A DNA stretch of 64,000 nucleotides from Patella vulgata (lineage: Eukaryota; Mollusca; Gastropoda; Patellidae), in NCBI RefSeq assembly GCF_932274485.2, contig NC_065880.2:91522730-91586729 (forward strand), given 5' to 3'. The notes under the pieces are model-generated. The model was not told the DNA's origin and did not search any database. It saw only the letters and a program-made list of their open reading frames with translations. Every line of letters starts with the position of its first letter. The stretch's first letter is position 1. The translations under genes were made by a program, and so were the position numbers. Positions 52,836 through 63,227 of the stretch are shown in pieces.

Positions 52836-53209
52836 CAGTCTGATTAAAACGCAGATCCTATTTCGTTTCGTTTTTTTATAGTTCAAAATTTCCTTTTACT
52901 TGTCTTTACTACACTTGGATCTGGAAGAGTTGTTATTTAACTCGTGTTCTGAATGGTGTCAGGGATAAGCCAATGAAACGGTCTGTCACGGCGAGCTTTA
53001 GTCGTGTTTTGCACGGAACTGTGGGTAATCCACTAGTAACAACAATGCTGATTGGTTAATCAAATGTCTAACATCATAGGGTCATAAGTCGGTCTTTTGA
53101 CCCCTGACATGACCTATCGCTATAACTTGTCAGATCTTCATGTAGTGTAGGCCATCGAAAGAATAAAAAAAAACGAAACGAAATATAGATCTGTATTTTA
53201 ATCCGATTG
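52836..53209 (+). mobile_element. 9-bp-TSD MITE (MULE-like), complete
   Basis: Starts CAGTCTGATTAAAACGCAG and ends TTTTAATCCGATTG, 374 bp. A perfect duplication, GGTTTAACG, lies at 52827-52835 and 53210-53218. The TIRs extend about 45 bp through TTTCGTTTCGTTTTTT. Confidence 0.93.
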
Positions 53210-53218
53210 GGTTTAACG

Positions 53219-53809
53219 TGTTACAATAACCGACGCAAAAATCTCATTTGTTCATAATTTTGGTCACCAGTATAGGATCAAAACAGAAGGATGTAAAACC
53301 CCATTTCATTCCATTTTAAATTGTATACTTTATGGAGGCACGAAAATCTTTTAAGTGCTTAGGACCTCACTATAGGGCTTAATCCGACACCGAGGGCGTG
53401 CTTTTGTATTCTGACTCCAACGAGTACGTGTTCCTTTATTTTGATATAAACCGGTGCGTGTTCCTTGTAGATATTAATTATTTATAAATGACAGCTAATC
53501 CCAGAACATTTGAACAGTGAACATCACATGCAGTCATTTAAAGCTTTTTGTAACACATAATAACTTCAACAATACAACAAAAATATAATGGCACGCGATA
53601 AAATATAGACTAAAGAAATTAAAATTTGAAAAACACATCTGTTAAATCGATTAACTGTAAATTTAATTTGTGTATATAGTTGATAACGACATGTAAAATT
53701 TTGTATAAACCCAGCAGTGTATTAAACCTTATTGTTATTCCATTATATTCCATAAATAGTGTTTTATTTAGAGTCGCCAGTATGTTACGTGCACAGTTCA
53801 ATGGGTTCA
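53219..53809. other. Unassigned AT-rich stretch
   Basis: A scrap of SINE-B-like tail (GTAAAACCCCATTTCATTCC) lies near 53293. No gene is seen. Confidence 0.35.
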
Positions 53810-53915
53810 GGGGGGGTTGATGACCGAATGGTTACCGCGTGCGCGTTGTATCATAAGCTCTTCCTTAATTCAACTGGCGTGGTTTCGATTCCCCGGTTGT
53901 ATATAATTATATATA
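53810..53915 (+). mobile_element. SINE-A, 5' head only
   Basis: GGGGTTGATGACCGAATGG, GCGTGCGCGTTGTATCATAA and B box GGTTTCGATTCCCC, then a TA-rich run. Confidence 0.75.
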
Positions 53916-54356
53916 TATATAATTCCAGTTATTGGCTATTGACGACTGAGCCTACGCACTGCCAAGATCATTTAGCCAAAACATATGTTGAAATATTATA
54001 GGTGGACTGGAAGTTGTTTATTCCCTTGTACACCATGACGCTAGACTGTTGAACTTAAAAAATTTAACAGTTATGGCATTATCACAGATGTTAGAAAGAT
54101 ATAGTCCAATCGTTAATGTAAATCCGTCGGCTTTACGGGTAGAAATCGTGGAATAAGCTTTATTTTGTAGGTTTTGATGTTCGATGACAAAAAAACAATG
54201 TTGACATTTTTTCTGAGTAGGTCTTCATAGTATGGGAGGCCATTTTGCGATAATATTCCAACTTATTTTTTTTATTTTCACCTTATTTATAATGTTATCG
54301 ACATATCAACTGTGATTTGGTAATGTATTAATATTGTAGTATATTTTCCATCACTT

Positions 54357-54660
54357 TATGAAGATATTTACAAGATGGCGACCATTTTTAGCGGGAAAAT
54401 CGGACGATGTGCTGATTTCGTTTAAGTAGTTGTGTTTGGTATCAATATAAATGTATTGGGGGTCACAGATTCCATTCCTGACATTTACAACCTTGTAAAA
54501 TGATCGCATGTTCATATACTTAGCATATTTCCAAGATGGCTGACATTTTTGGCGGAAAAATGGGGCGATGTGCAGATTTTGATTAAGTAGTAGTGTTTGT
54601 TTCAACTAAAATGTTTTAAGAATTCTGTCCCTTCACTGACGATAGAGCTACAGTTTGTAC
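54357..54660 (+). repeat. Direct repeat, two units of about 175-bp spacing
   Basis: ATATTTACAAGATGGCGACC at 54363 and ATATTTCCAAGATGGCTGAC at about 54524 open two related stretches that continue through CGATGTGC.GATTT, TTAAGTAGT.GTGTTTG and ATTC...TTC.CTGAC. Confidence 0.7.
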
Positions 54661-54682
54661 TATGGTGTTAACTATCAACCAA

Positions 54683-55173
54683 TGAAATGAAATGAAATGG
54701 GGTTTAATGTCCTACTGTTCTGCTCCGACTGGTCTAATGAAGACAAGCATACGCTATACAGTGTGCTATGAGGGAAATTTTGCTCGGGCAGCGGCGCTAC
54801 GGCCAACTCTTATATCGAATTCCAACTGCCAATGGATCTATTACGTGCACGCCTAACCTGGGCTAATGAAGACGGGCATACGCCATACAGTGCTATGAGA
54901 GACATTTTGCCCGGGCAGCGGCGCTACGGCCTTCTCTTATATCGAATCCAACTGCCAATGGATCTATTACGTGCACGCCAATGTATACACGGGGCCTCGG
55001 TGTTTCGTCCCATCCGAATGACTATACAGTTGTTCTTGCCAGGCCCTCTGTCTTGCATCACTGACAAGGGAAACCATGTCGGAAAATCACGATGAACTTA
55101 CTCGTCCAATGCAGGGATCTAACACGCGACCGCCAGGCTAGCGAGCCAGCGTCTTACCCACTTAGCCACCGTC
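54683..55173 (-). mobile_element. SINE-B, full length with internal tandem duplication
   Basis: (AAATG)n tail, GGGGTTTAATGTCC, then the segment GGTCTAATGAAGACAAGC to ATTACGTGCACGCC occurs twice (from about 54731 and about 54859). The rest of the body and head (ACCCACTTAGCCACCGT) follow. Confidence 0.86.
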
Positions 55174-55174
55174 A

Positions 55175-55509
55175 TCAAACTATAAAATGACCGCTTCCCT
55201 AAGATGTTTTAGTTTAAAATTTCGTGAAAAAGACACTAATTCATATATCGTTTATCACCGTTTTTGTCTATTTTTTGTTTTCCCTCGTGTTCATATTTAA
55301 ATGCTAATGTTAAATGCCGAGTACTGGGGTCTACTGACGTGTGACGAATGTCTTCGAACGACGCCATTTTGAGGCTTTCTTTCTAAAAGCGGCAGGTCTT
55401 CCTAACAGTAAACCGACAGCCGCATCACAATTGTATGGGTGTAGTTACATATCCCTTATGGTCATACAGCGGGGACTAGATGTTTGCCGAATAGCTAACC
55501 AGCATTAAT
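55175..55509. other. Unassigned stretch
   Basis: No TIRs, SINE boxes or exons recognised. Confidence 0.35.
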
Positions 55510-55721
55510 GCTAAATCTATTTGTTAAGGCCAGCTCAATTTTTGTCAAGGTCTCTGCGATGTAAATAAGGTTAGGGCACGTGATTGTTGGCGAGATTGTA
55601 CATGTTGGTTAGGGTAATATATGTGTCTAGATCCAGAGTTAGGGTTAAGGTTGGGATTAGCGCCAGCCCTGTTTACATCTCGTGACCTATGACGAAAATT
55701 GATCTGGCATTTTCATTTAGC
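55510..55721 (-). mobile_element. Telomere-like MITE (family T)
   Basis: Reverse copy with both ends: GCTAAATCTATTTGTTAAGG at 55510 and, inverted, GCTAAATGAAAATGCCAG at 55721. Confidence 0.8.
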
Positions 55722-56079
55722 ACTAAGCCCAGCATTAGTGCGAACTGCAAGGGTTGATAACTCTGCTTGGGAGAATGAGTACGGCGGTACGCGTTTTTAA
55801 AATTGATGCGAGATGTTGTATAATAAATGTAATGCCCTCTTCTGCCAGGCGGTTAAACGTTTTATTTATTGCGATATCATGAAAGTTTGACAAATGAATA
55901 TACGTAGACATTAAACGCAGAATAACTACGCTAGTTAGTTTTCTATGATGAATGGATAATACAGGTGAGGGAATATAACCAGGTGAATAAAACAGGTTTC
56001 CAGACAGGTGATTTATTTATTTGATAGGAAAATAGCAAACAATTAATATCTTATATCAAAACATTTCTTCTACTTTATA

Positions 56080-56695
56080 TTTTTTTTTGGAGGGGGGGGG
56101 GTCCCCCCAAGAAAATTATCCGTCATTTCCTTGCATCTGTAGCCATTCCAAGAGCTATTTGGGTGATATTTTCGTCTAAGTAAACGTTCGGAAATCGTTG
56201 AAAAAGAGCCTTAAAATCGAGCAAAAAAGCCAGTTGAACATGCGGCTCGAAAATTGTCGAGGGCGAGCGAGGCATTATGATGTGAAAAAAGACGAATCTA
56301 TTCCCTAGTCACTTCACTATTTAAGCCTTGTAACTCGTACTTTGTACTGTCCACACATGAAACAATGCTACATCAAGTTGCACTCATGCGCGTCGGTGAT
56401 GGACATGAGTGTATACGCCGCCGATTCCACAAGATGTCTGTCTATAGTCACTCTATAGGATTAGGGCACCGTCAGCTAAACAACAAGGATTCGGTTGAAA
56501 GTGGAAGCATTAATTAGACCAGACTGGTGTGTTTGAATCGATGGTTTGAGTCATTTGGGATCCCTGCAACGGGTTGGGAACGGACATATTTGGGTCTGAG
56601 AAAAGGCACTTTCAGCAGTAAAAAAGTGCACTGTCGAAAATTAGGGGGGGGGCGCCCCTCGCCCCCCCCCCCCTTGAATCTGCCTCTGCCAAAAA
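56080..56695. mobile_element. G/C-run bounded element debris
   Basis: A G run near 56090 and runs of G and C near 56645-56675 bound an AT-rich interior. The right edge, read inverted as GGCAGAGGCAGATTCAAGG, resembles a hAT terminus. The matching left end is not found, so limits and class are tentative. Confidence 0.35.
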
Positions 56696-56702
56696 TACAT
56701 TT

Positions 56703-56972
56703 GGATGGCTGAATGGTTCGCAGCGTGCGTGTTGTATCATAAAGTCTGTCATTGAGTCAACTGGCTTGGTTTCGATCCCCCGGTTGTACGTGACAAGGTG
56801 TAGGGTCGCCGGTCCAACCTCATGAGTTTTCTCCGGGTCCTGCCACTGCTAAAGACCCCTACGCAATAGCGAATTATTGAAATAAAATTGAACCATGTGG
56901 TAGTCCCCAAATGACCTAGTTTGTGTCGATTGGACATCACCCCCTCTCTCTCGCTTTCTCTCTCACTCTATC
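56703..56972 (+). mobile_element. SINE-A, near full length
   Basis: GGATGGCTGAATGGTTCGC A box, B box GGTTTCGATCCCCC, body missing TCCGGTTTCCTCC, and a decayed 3' signature (TTGGACATCACCCC) with a CT run. Confidence 0.85.
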
Positions 56973-57253
56973 TGGAATGAGATTTGATGTAATATCATTC
57001 TGGTATTTCATTTGGCTTTATTAATGTGGAGACCAGGTGAGTTTCTAATCATAAATATAAATAGAGTCAGGCGCTGAACTAGGAGCACCTGATCGCTATT
57101 AACACCAACAAAGTATACAAATAAATCCTGTTTTAAAATTTCCAGACATTTAAATATATGTGCTAAAAATTTAGATATTAAAATTAGTATTTCCCCCTTG
57201 TTTAAAAAATGAAATGAAATATGCCGATACGATTAAAAGGAAAAATGAAATGA

Positions 57254-57645
57254 ATTGAAATGGGGTTTAACGTCCTACTGTTTTGCTCCTAACTGAGCTA
57301 ATGAAGACGGAGAGAGAGAGAGAGAGATGGGGTTTAACGTCCACTCAACACAAACTAGGTCATTTCGGGACTAACATATGGTTTAATTTTATTTCAATAA
57401 TTCGCTTGCGCGTAGGGGTCTTTAGCAGTGGGAGGAAACCGGAGGACCCGGAGAAAACCCACGAGGTTGGACAGGCGACCCTACTCCTTGTCACGTACAA
57501 CCGGGGATTCGAAACCACGCCAGTCGACTTAATGACAGACTTTATGATACAGCGCGCGCACGCTAACCATTCAGCCATCTAACCCCCCTAATGAAGACGG
57601 GCATACACCATACAGTGTGCTATGAGGAAAATTTTGCCCGGGCAA
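57254..57645 (-). mobile_element. SINE-B, 5'-truncated, split by a SINE-A
   Basis: Tail and 3' end at 57254-57310 (AAATGGGGTTTAACGTCC), interruption, then GGGCATACACCATACAGTGTG and AAAATTTTGCCCGGGC from 57601. The remaining body and head are missing. Confidence 0.88.
57311..57587 (-). mobile_element. SINE-A, full length, nested in SINE-B with 13-bp TSD
   Basis: Flanked by CTAATGAAGACGG at 57298-57310 and 57588-57600. GA run, complete body, B box (inverted GGTTTCGAATCCCC) and A-box head. One of the cleanest copies, so probably young. Confidence 0.93.
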
Positions 57646-57661
57646 CGGCCTTATCGCATGC

Positions 57662-57866
57662 TTACTGACCAGTATGTATATCCTTTGAAGTAAAGCGTAA
57701 CGTGTCCACAGATCATATGTAGTTTGTAAATGACATATGGGATTAATTACAGAAGTATTTACAGAGTTGAAAAGTCAATATCATATATTATCAAAACTAG
57801 CAGAGGTCATAAAGTTCTATGCACCTAAATGATCGTTCAATTTGAGGAAAGGTATAGATCACTTTG
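57662..57866 (+). repeat. Dispersed repeat, copy 2 (partner at 22797-23028)
   Basis: Shares CACAGATCATATGTAGTTTG and TTTACAGAGTTGAAAAG with the first copy, with internal length differences. Confidence 0.65.
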
Positions 57867-57871
57867 TCACA

Positions 57872-57936
57872 TTAGCCCATTTCGGAGCAGAACAGTAGGA
57901 CGTTAAACCCCATTTTATTTCGTTTCATTTCTCTAT
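57872..57936 (+). mobile_element. SINE-B 3' end
   Basis: TTAGCCCATTTCGGAGCAG, AACAGTAGGACGTTAAACCCC, then a CATTT-like tail. Confidence 0.8.
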
Positions 57937-58232
57937 ATATGATGTTAATTGGCTTGTCAGTACAATATGTCGGCCCTTTTCAAACAAGTAATGTTTATTT
58001 CTGTTCCCTATTTCAAGAGTAGACACCATTCATGATTCTTCGATAGAAACTAAGAATGAAATTCACATAGTCGATCAATCCGATTAGGGAATAAAGTTCT
58101 TGATCCTTTTAACATCCTATCAGTATTTAAATTGGTTTGTAGTCAACTTACTACTGACCTTCTAAGATATGGGATTACACATACTCCCCGCAGTGTTTCG
58201 TTTACTTAGACCTAATCCCACCAAACACTGTT

Positions 58233-58721
58233 TTAAAGTAGCTAAGTCCGTAACTCAATATCATCCAAAATCTTCGACATTGAAAACACGATTTTTTGGG
58301 CAATTTAAATCAGCATTGGTGTTGTGATCTTAACAGGAAAAGATGGGCTTCTGATATCCAATATTTAAGACAAAATAAACATTTTACCATTGGTACACGA
58401 ATCGTGTACCATAATGCGTTTCAGCGCCATTTGTAACAAGGTGCTCTAAGAATGAGACTAGACATATTCCACAAGTCATGTGAAACGGTGATATCATGTT
58501 CTTATTTGGAGAGCATGCGCAATAAATATTATCGGTGTTGACTGGAATAACCAGACACTAGAAACTGACTTGCGGTTGAGACTTCTGATGACAATTCACA
58601 GTAAAACCGACACGATTGAATGTAAAACAGTTTATATAAATTCATATTACATTATTATATGTGTTGCGACCCATTTGTGCCAATTTCTAGGTCCCAAATA
58701 TTAGCGACTTAGCTCCTTTAA
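58233..58721 (-). mobile_element. TTAA-C MITE, copy 3
   Basis: TTAA at 58233-58236 and 58718-58721, in reverse orientation, without an internal SINE. Its GGCACAAATGGGTCGC region shows the pre-insertion state of the SINE site in copy 1. Confidence 0.87.
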
Positions 58722-59409
58722 AGATGGGTTCCCAGAAAAGTATTTATCGGGTGGTTTTTTCCAATAAAAGTATGGTAATTTTGGTATATGTGGAAAATAG
58801 AGATATCCAATCTTACTAGAAAAATACTGGATTCCCCGAAAAACACACATGGAGCGTATACAGGACAAAAATGTAAGGGTTCCCCTAATCAACAGCCCGA
58901 CGATTAGGAACTTCTGCACGCGTGATGTCAAAGGTCACAAGCGAACATTGCGCGCTTGATGTACAAGTTGATAAACTTTATGAAGAGTTAGACGTACAAC
59001 ACTCTCTGAGATAAAAATGACGGAAAAAGACGCGGGTAGTAGATAATCCGAGAATTTAATTAGGATTCGATATTTGTAATAAATAGTAAGCGATTAAAGA
59101 CAACATCGTCTTATGTATGCAATGAATTCTCCTCTGACTTCCAAGACAGGTAAGTCACGTGACGTAAGCATGACCTGATTTGATCGAATTCCTTCGCAAT
59201 TACAATGTTTGAGAACGATTTGAAGCAAAGTTATGACAAATTAATTAGTTTGAATATGTTTTTAGTCCATATATACCATTAAATCACCCAGTTTGTACGC
59301 TAGAACCCATTTTTAATGGAAGCATATTTCTGTTCCAAATTATGACTGGTCAATAGTCCCATTAACAACCAATATCATTACGCTTTAAACATAGCTCTAC
59401 ATTGGACCG
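58722..59409. other. Unassigned stretch
   Basis: A 76-codon minus-strand frame at 58701-58931 overlaps the MITE end and shows no domain. No other features are recognised. Confidence 0.35.
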
Positions 59410-60050
59410 AATATGTTTACATAACGTTACGTGATGACTCACGATTTCATTATGCCCAATTAACCAGTGCATAGCAGAATATTGTAGAAAACTAATTGCG
59501 TGACAAACGAGGCTATCATATCAAATACAATGTAAACAATACTGTTTGGAGACGAACAATACTTTCACAGTTTTTAATACCTTAAATCACTGTCCAAAGT
59601 TTTAGGGAAGACCCAGATTAAAGGGACAATAACACTCTTGCTGGTATGACAGCTCCAAAAAAAATAGCCTTATTCTAAGTACTAGATGTGTTAGTGTCCT
59701 ACCTGTTGTGTAAATTATCCATTAAATCCTATTTTACTTGTCCAGAGGGTTCAAAAATATTTTTGAATCCAAGTCACATTTGAAAAGCTTTACGTCAGGC
59801 TTTTCAAATCATTTAGTTGAATTTTTCCAATTTTTTTAAATTTGGTGTGTTAAGATGAAATTTGTATCATCAATTAATTGGAATATTGTAAAATAGTGCA
59901 ATTTGTTGACCAGAATAAAGATTGGGACATATTATTCAGTTACAACAAGAGTGGTATTGAGCCTTTAAACGAAGGGCTGTCATGCTGCTGTACTTGGGAT
60001 CAATGGCCAGAGAGGGATTTCTCGGGCCATTGCTTCAGGAATATGTTTAA
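59410..60050 (+). repeat. Dispersed segment related (inverted) to 45870-46305, with MITE insert
   Basis: CCCAATTAACCAGTGCATAG, AATACTGTTTGGAGACGAAC and GTCCAAAGTTTTAGGGAAG precede the TTAA-A MITE at 59618-59968. GGGCTGTCATGCTGCTGTAC and TTCTCGGGCCATTGC follow it. Confidence 0.72.
59618..59968 (-). mobile_element. TTAA-A MITE, copy 4
   Basis: Reverse-oriented copy between TTAA at 59618-59621 and 59965-59968. It interrupts a dispersed segment whose related copy, near 46030-46305 in inverse orientation, lacks the insertion. Confidence 0.9.
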
Positions 60051-60380
60051 AAAACTGACCTTCGAAGATATGGGATTACATGGCCATTAGAGTTATATAA
60101 GTTGAAGATACAATCAGTCCAGCTGATGTATGTAAATGCTCAAGTTAGATAATCATGTATAGTGGTAACATAAGTTGTCACACATCAATTGTTATAATAG
60201 CCTGCTTATTATGTATGCATGTACAATACTAGTTAATTATATAACTGTAATGAATTGAATTGGTATAAATGAGCCCAGGTATATGACATAAAATGAGACG
60301 GGCTTTGGTTGCTCACTAGAGAAGCTAGGATGCTCGAGACAGAACGAGGTCGAAATGACTACAATATTATATGATATAAT

Positions 60381-60951
60381 CATAGGCTTACGGGCTGGAT
60401 GACAGCTAGGGGGGCAGAACCCGAAATGCCCGAAAAAATTTCGGGTGTACAGACAGCGGCGCCGATATTCCTCGAGAGGCGAAGAAGCAGAGCTCCCCTT
60501 GTATTGTACCCCCCCCCCCCCCCCGCCCCCCACAAGAAAATTTTTGAATATTTGACGGCCCGTGAACAAAGCAACTTCAAAGTGGTCTAATATAGCCTAA
60601 TTAAGATGGCTGACTCTAATTCCAATCAAAAGATTGGAGAAAATTTTGAAAATTTAATAGCCGCATACGAGTTTTACGGCTATTAAACGAAAAGTAAAAT
60701 TAATGTTTTATTAGGGCTCAATGACAGAAACTAGAAATGCCCGAAAAAATTTCAGGTTTACAGACAGCGGCGCCGGTTTTGACGGCCGCAAACGCGTTTT
60801 ACTGCTATTCCAGCCCGTAAAATTAGTGTTTTATTAGATTTCGGGCACTTTATTTTGCCAAGTAGATGAAATTAAAAAAAAATTTTTCACTTTACCCTTC
60901 TGCCCGAAGAGTCAGCTTGCTCGAAAGTTAGGGGGGCAGCGTACGCCTATG
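60381..60951. mobile_element. hAT-like non-autonomous element with CATAGGC ends
   Basis: The left end CATAGGCTTACGG and the right end CGTACGCCTATG are flanked by a perfect 8-bp duplication, GATATAAT, at 60373-60380 and 60952-60959. The interior has a long C run, a GACGGCC segment near 60555 repeated near 60780, and pieces shared with 20526-22025. The small frames across it on both strands are not genes. Confidence 0.85.
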
Positions 60952-60999
60952 GATATAATCCTTATACGGCATTTAGTAACTGAACATATGATATAAAAC

Positions 61000-61140
61000 A
61001 CAAATTTATATGGAAAACATTCACTGGGTTTATTTCACACCACGTTTCAACAAGAACGACAACGACAAGAGGAACTTGTTGAAACGTAGTGTGAAATAAA
61101 ACCAGTGATTGTTTTCCATATTAATTTGTGTTTTATAGGA
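61000..61140. mobile_element. Inverted-repeat (hairpin) element 1
   Basis: Arms of about 60 nt (ATAAAACACAAATT, GGAAAACA, GTTTATTTCACACCACG, TTTCAACAAG) surround a loop of about 20 nt rich in AACGACAACGACAAG, then return inverted to TTTGTGTTTTAT. Confidence 0.78.
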
Positions 61141-61373
61141 AATGATATGATATGTGCCCGTGCCCTGTATTGGTTGTTAGAATTATAGATTTAATAATTA
61201 TCAATGTGTGTTCCCCTACTGTTACAGCCTTTGATACTATGTTAAATTAGCTGTAATGTACCAAAGGTCCCCGGGGAAGGTATTAGACCTGGCTGTACAT
61301 TGATATACAGGATTCTAGGAGAGTTAACACTGTTAGGTGTAATTCGGTGATTAATACCTGTTAACAAGGGAAT

Positions 61374-61735
61374 CAATCGGATTAAAATACAGATCTATAT
61401 TTCGTTTCGTTTTTTTTATACTTTCGATGGCCTACACTACATGAAGATCTGACAAGTTGTACTGGAAGGTCGCGCCAGGGATCGTAGGAGCGGCTTTTGA
61501 CCCTATGATGTCAGACATTGATTAATCAATCAGCGTTGACCTTTCTAGTGGTTTCTGTGCATCGCACGCCAACAACTTGCCGTAACAGACCATTTCATTG
61601 GCCAATCCCTCACTTCAACCAGAACGCCGATAATATAACAACTCTTCCAGATCCTAGTTTAATAAAGACAAGTAAAACAAAAATTTAAACTATGAAAAAA
61701 CGAAACGAAATAGGATCAGTGTTTTAACCATATTG
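61374..61735 (-). mobile_element. 9-bp-TSD MITE (MULE-like), complete
   Basis: Starts CAATCGGATTAAAATACAG and ends GTTTTAACCATATTG, 362 bp. A perfect duplication, CAAGGGAAT, lies at 61365-61373 and 61736-61744. Confidence 0.93.
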
Positions 61736-61867
61736 CAAGGGAATATAGAGTAGTCAGAATCTATTTATATATATATATAATTTATGATTAGAAACTCATT
61801 AATAAAGCGGAACGAAATACCAGAATGACATTATATCAACTCTTGTGCCGTGTAATTTCTTCTTTAA

Positions 61868-61869
61868 AT

Positions 61870-61913
<44 letters not shown>

Positions 61914-62098
61914 GAGAGAGTTTGACGTCATCTCGACACAATAATTCGGGACCCGGAGAAAACCCAAGAGGTCTGACCGGCAACCTTACTCCCTGCCACG
62001 TACAGGCGTGTAATCGAAAGCACAGCACTTGACTCAATGATGGGCGTTATGATATAATGCACACGCTTTAAATCATTCGGTCACTACACACCCCACGC
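61868..62098 (-). mobile_element. SINE-A, diverged and internally deleted
   Basis: Long GA run, TTTGACGTCATCTCGACAC, GACCCGGAGAAAACCC, and head TGACTCAATGATGGGCG. An old copy. Confidence 0.75.
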
Positions 62099-62211
62099 CC
62101 TCACGATTCGAAAGCAGCTACCGAGCTAACGAAGCCCTTTATGCGCCATGCATGGGATTGCAAGCTGGTGGAGAGAGTAAGACGCTGGCGCATTATCCCG
62201 ATGTTGGATGG

Positions 62212-62550
62212 AAATGAAATGAAATGGGGTTTAACGTCCTACTGTTCTGCTCCTATACTGGGCTATGAGGGAAATTTTGCCCGGGCAGAGGCACTATCGC
62301 CTACTCTTATATCGAATTCCAACTGCCAAGGGATCTTTATGGGCATTCCAATGTATATACGGGACCTCGGTTTTTCGTCTCATCCGAAGGACTAGACAGC
62401 TGTCCTTGTCAGGCCCTCCGTTCTGCACCACTGACAAGGGGAAACCACGTCGGAAAATCCAGATGAACTTTCTCGGCCAATGCAGCGATCGAACACCCGA
62501 CCTCCAGGCTAGCGAGCCAGCGTCTTAACCACCTAGCCACCGTGGCTCCC
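62212..62550 (-). mobile_element. SINE-B, near full length
   Basis: AAATGGGGTTTAACGTCC, a small deletion after TATACTGGGC, body and head ACCACCTAGCCACCGTGGC. A plus-oriented scrap (GATTTTCCAGCGTGGTC, GTGATGCAGAGCGG) follows at 62578-62720. Confidence 0.84.
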
Positions 62551-62720
62551 CGATGTTGGATTGAGAAATATCTTTGGGATTTTCCAGCGTGGTCTGCCTC
62601 GATCAGTGATGCAGAGCGGGGGAGTTACAAGGACCGGGGTTTAGTTGTTCGGGTGAAATGAACTCCTGACATTTGGTATTTGATTACTGCCCGGGCAAAA
62701 TGTCAACCACACAGCACTGT

Positions 62721-62999
62721 ATGGTCATCGGCGTCACACATGGGGGGGGGGGGTCCGGGGGATCCGACCCCCCACCCCCAATTGTTTTTCTAATGGTGTC
62801 TGAATATACTTGCCCCCTCCCCCCCAAAAAAAAATTACATAGTAGGCCTTAACTCCTATTTATTTACAACAATTATTAGGATTAGTTAAGATTCTATCTG
62901 TATAAAACTTGTACATAACCCAATTTGCATACGGCACCCCCTGACTTAAACATGATAAACATTGTATTGGTGTGATGTTTTAGTTTAACACCGTAAAAT
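62721..62999. other. Unassigned stretch with G and C runs
   Basis: CATGGGGGGGGGG, GGGGGATCCGACCCCCC and CCCCTCCCCCCC look like hAT-end debris of the kind seen elsewhere in the window, but no inverted pair can be matched. Confidence 0.35.
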
Positions 63000-63147
63000 A
63001 TGCCAAAACAGTGTTTACAGAAGACTGTAACAATGGCAATCGAGGCTACAGTGATCTTAAATTAAGATTTTCTCGACTTATCTTGTTTTTAACTATTATA
63101 GTGAAAACTACCAGCTCTTTATCTTATCATCCATACTGCCCCTTTAA
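63000..63147 (-). mobile_element. TTAA-B MITE, fragment
   Basis: Only the segment near one end remains: TTTTTAACTATTATAGTG, CCAGCTCTTTATCTTATC, then TTAA at 63144-63147. Confidence 0.65.
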
Positions 63148-63227
63148 CTAATACAATTTAAAAATCTTATTACCAGGCATGACGATAGTTTCTTTCAATA
63201 GCATTTAGTAATTGAACTGGAGTATAC

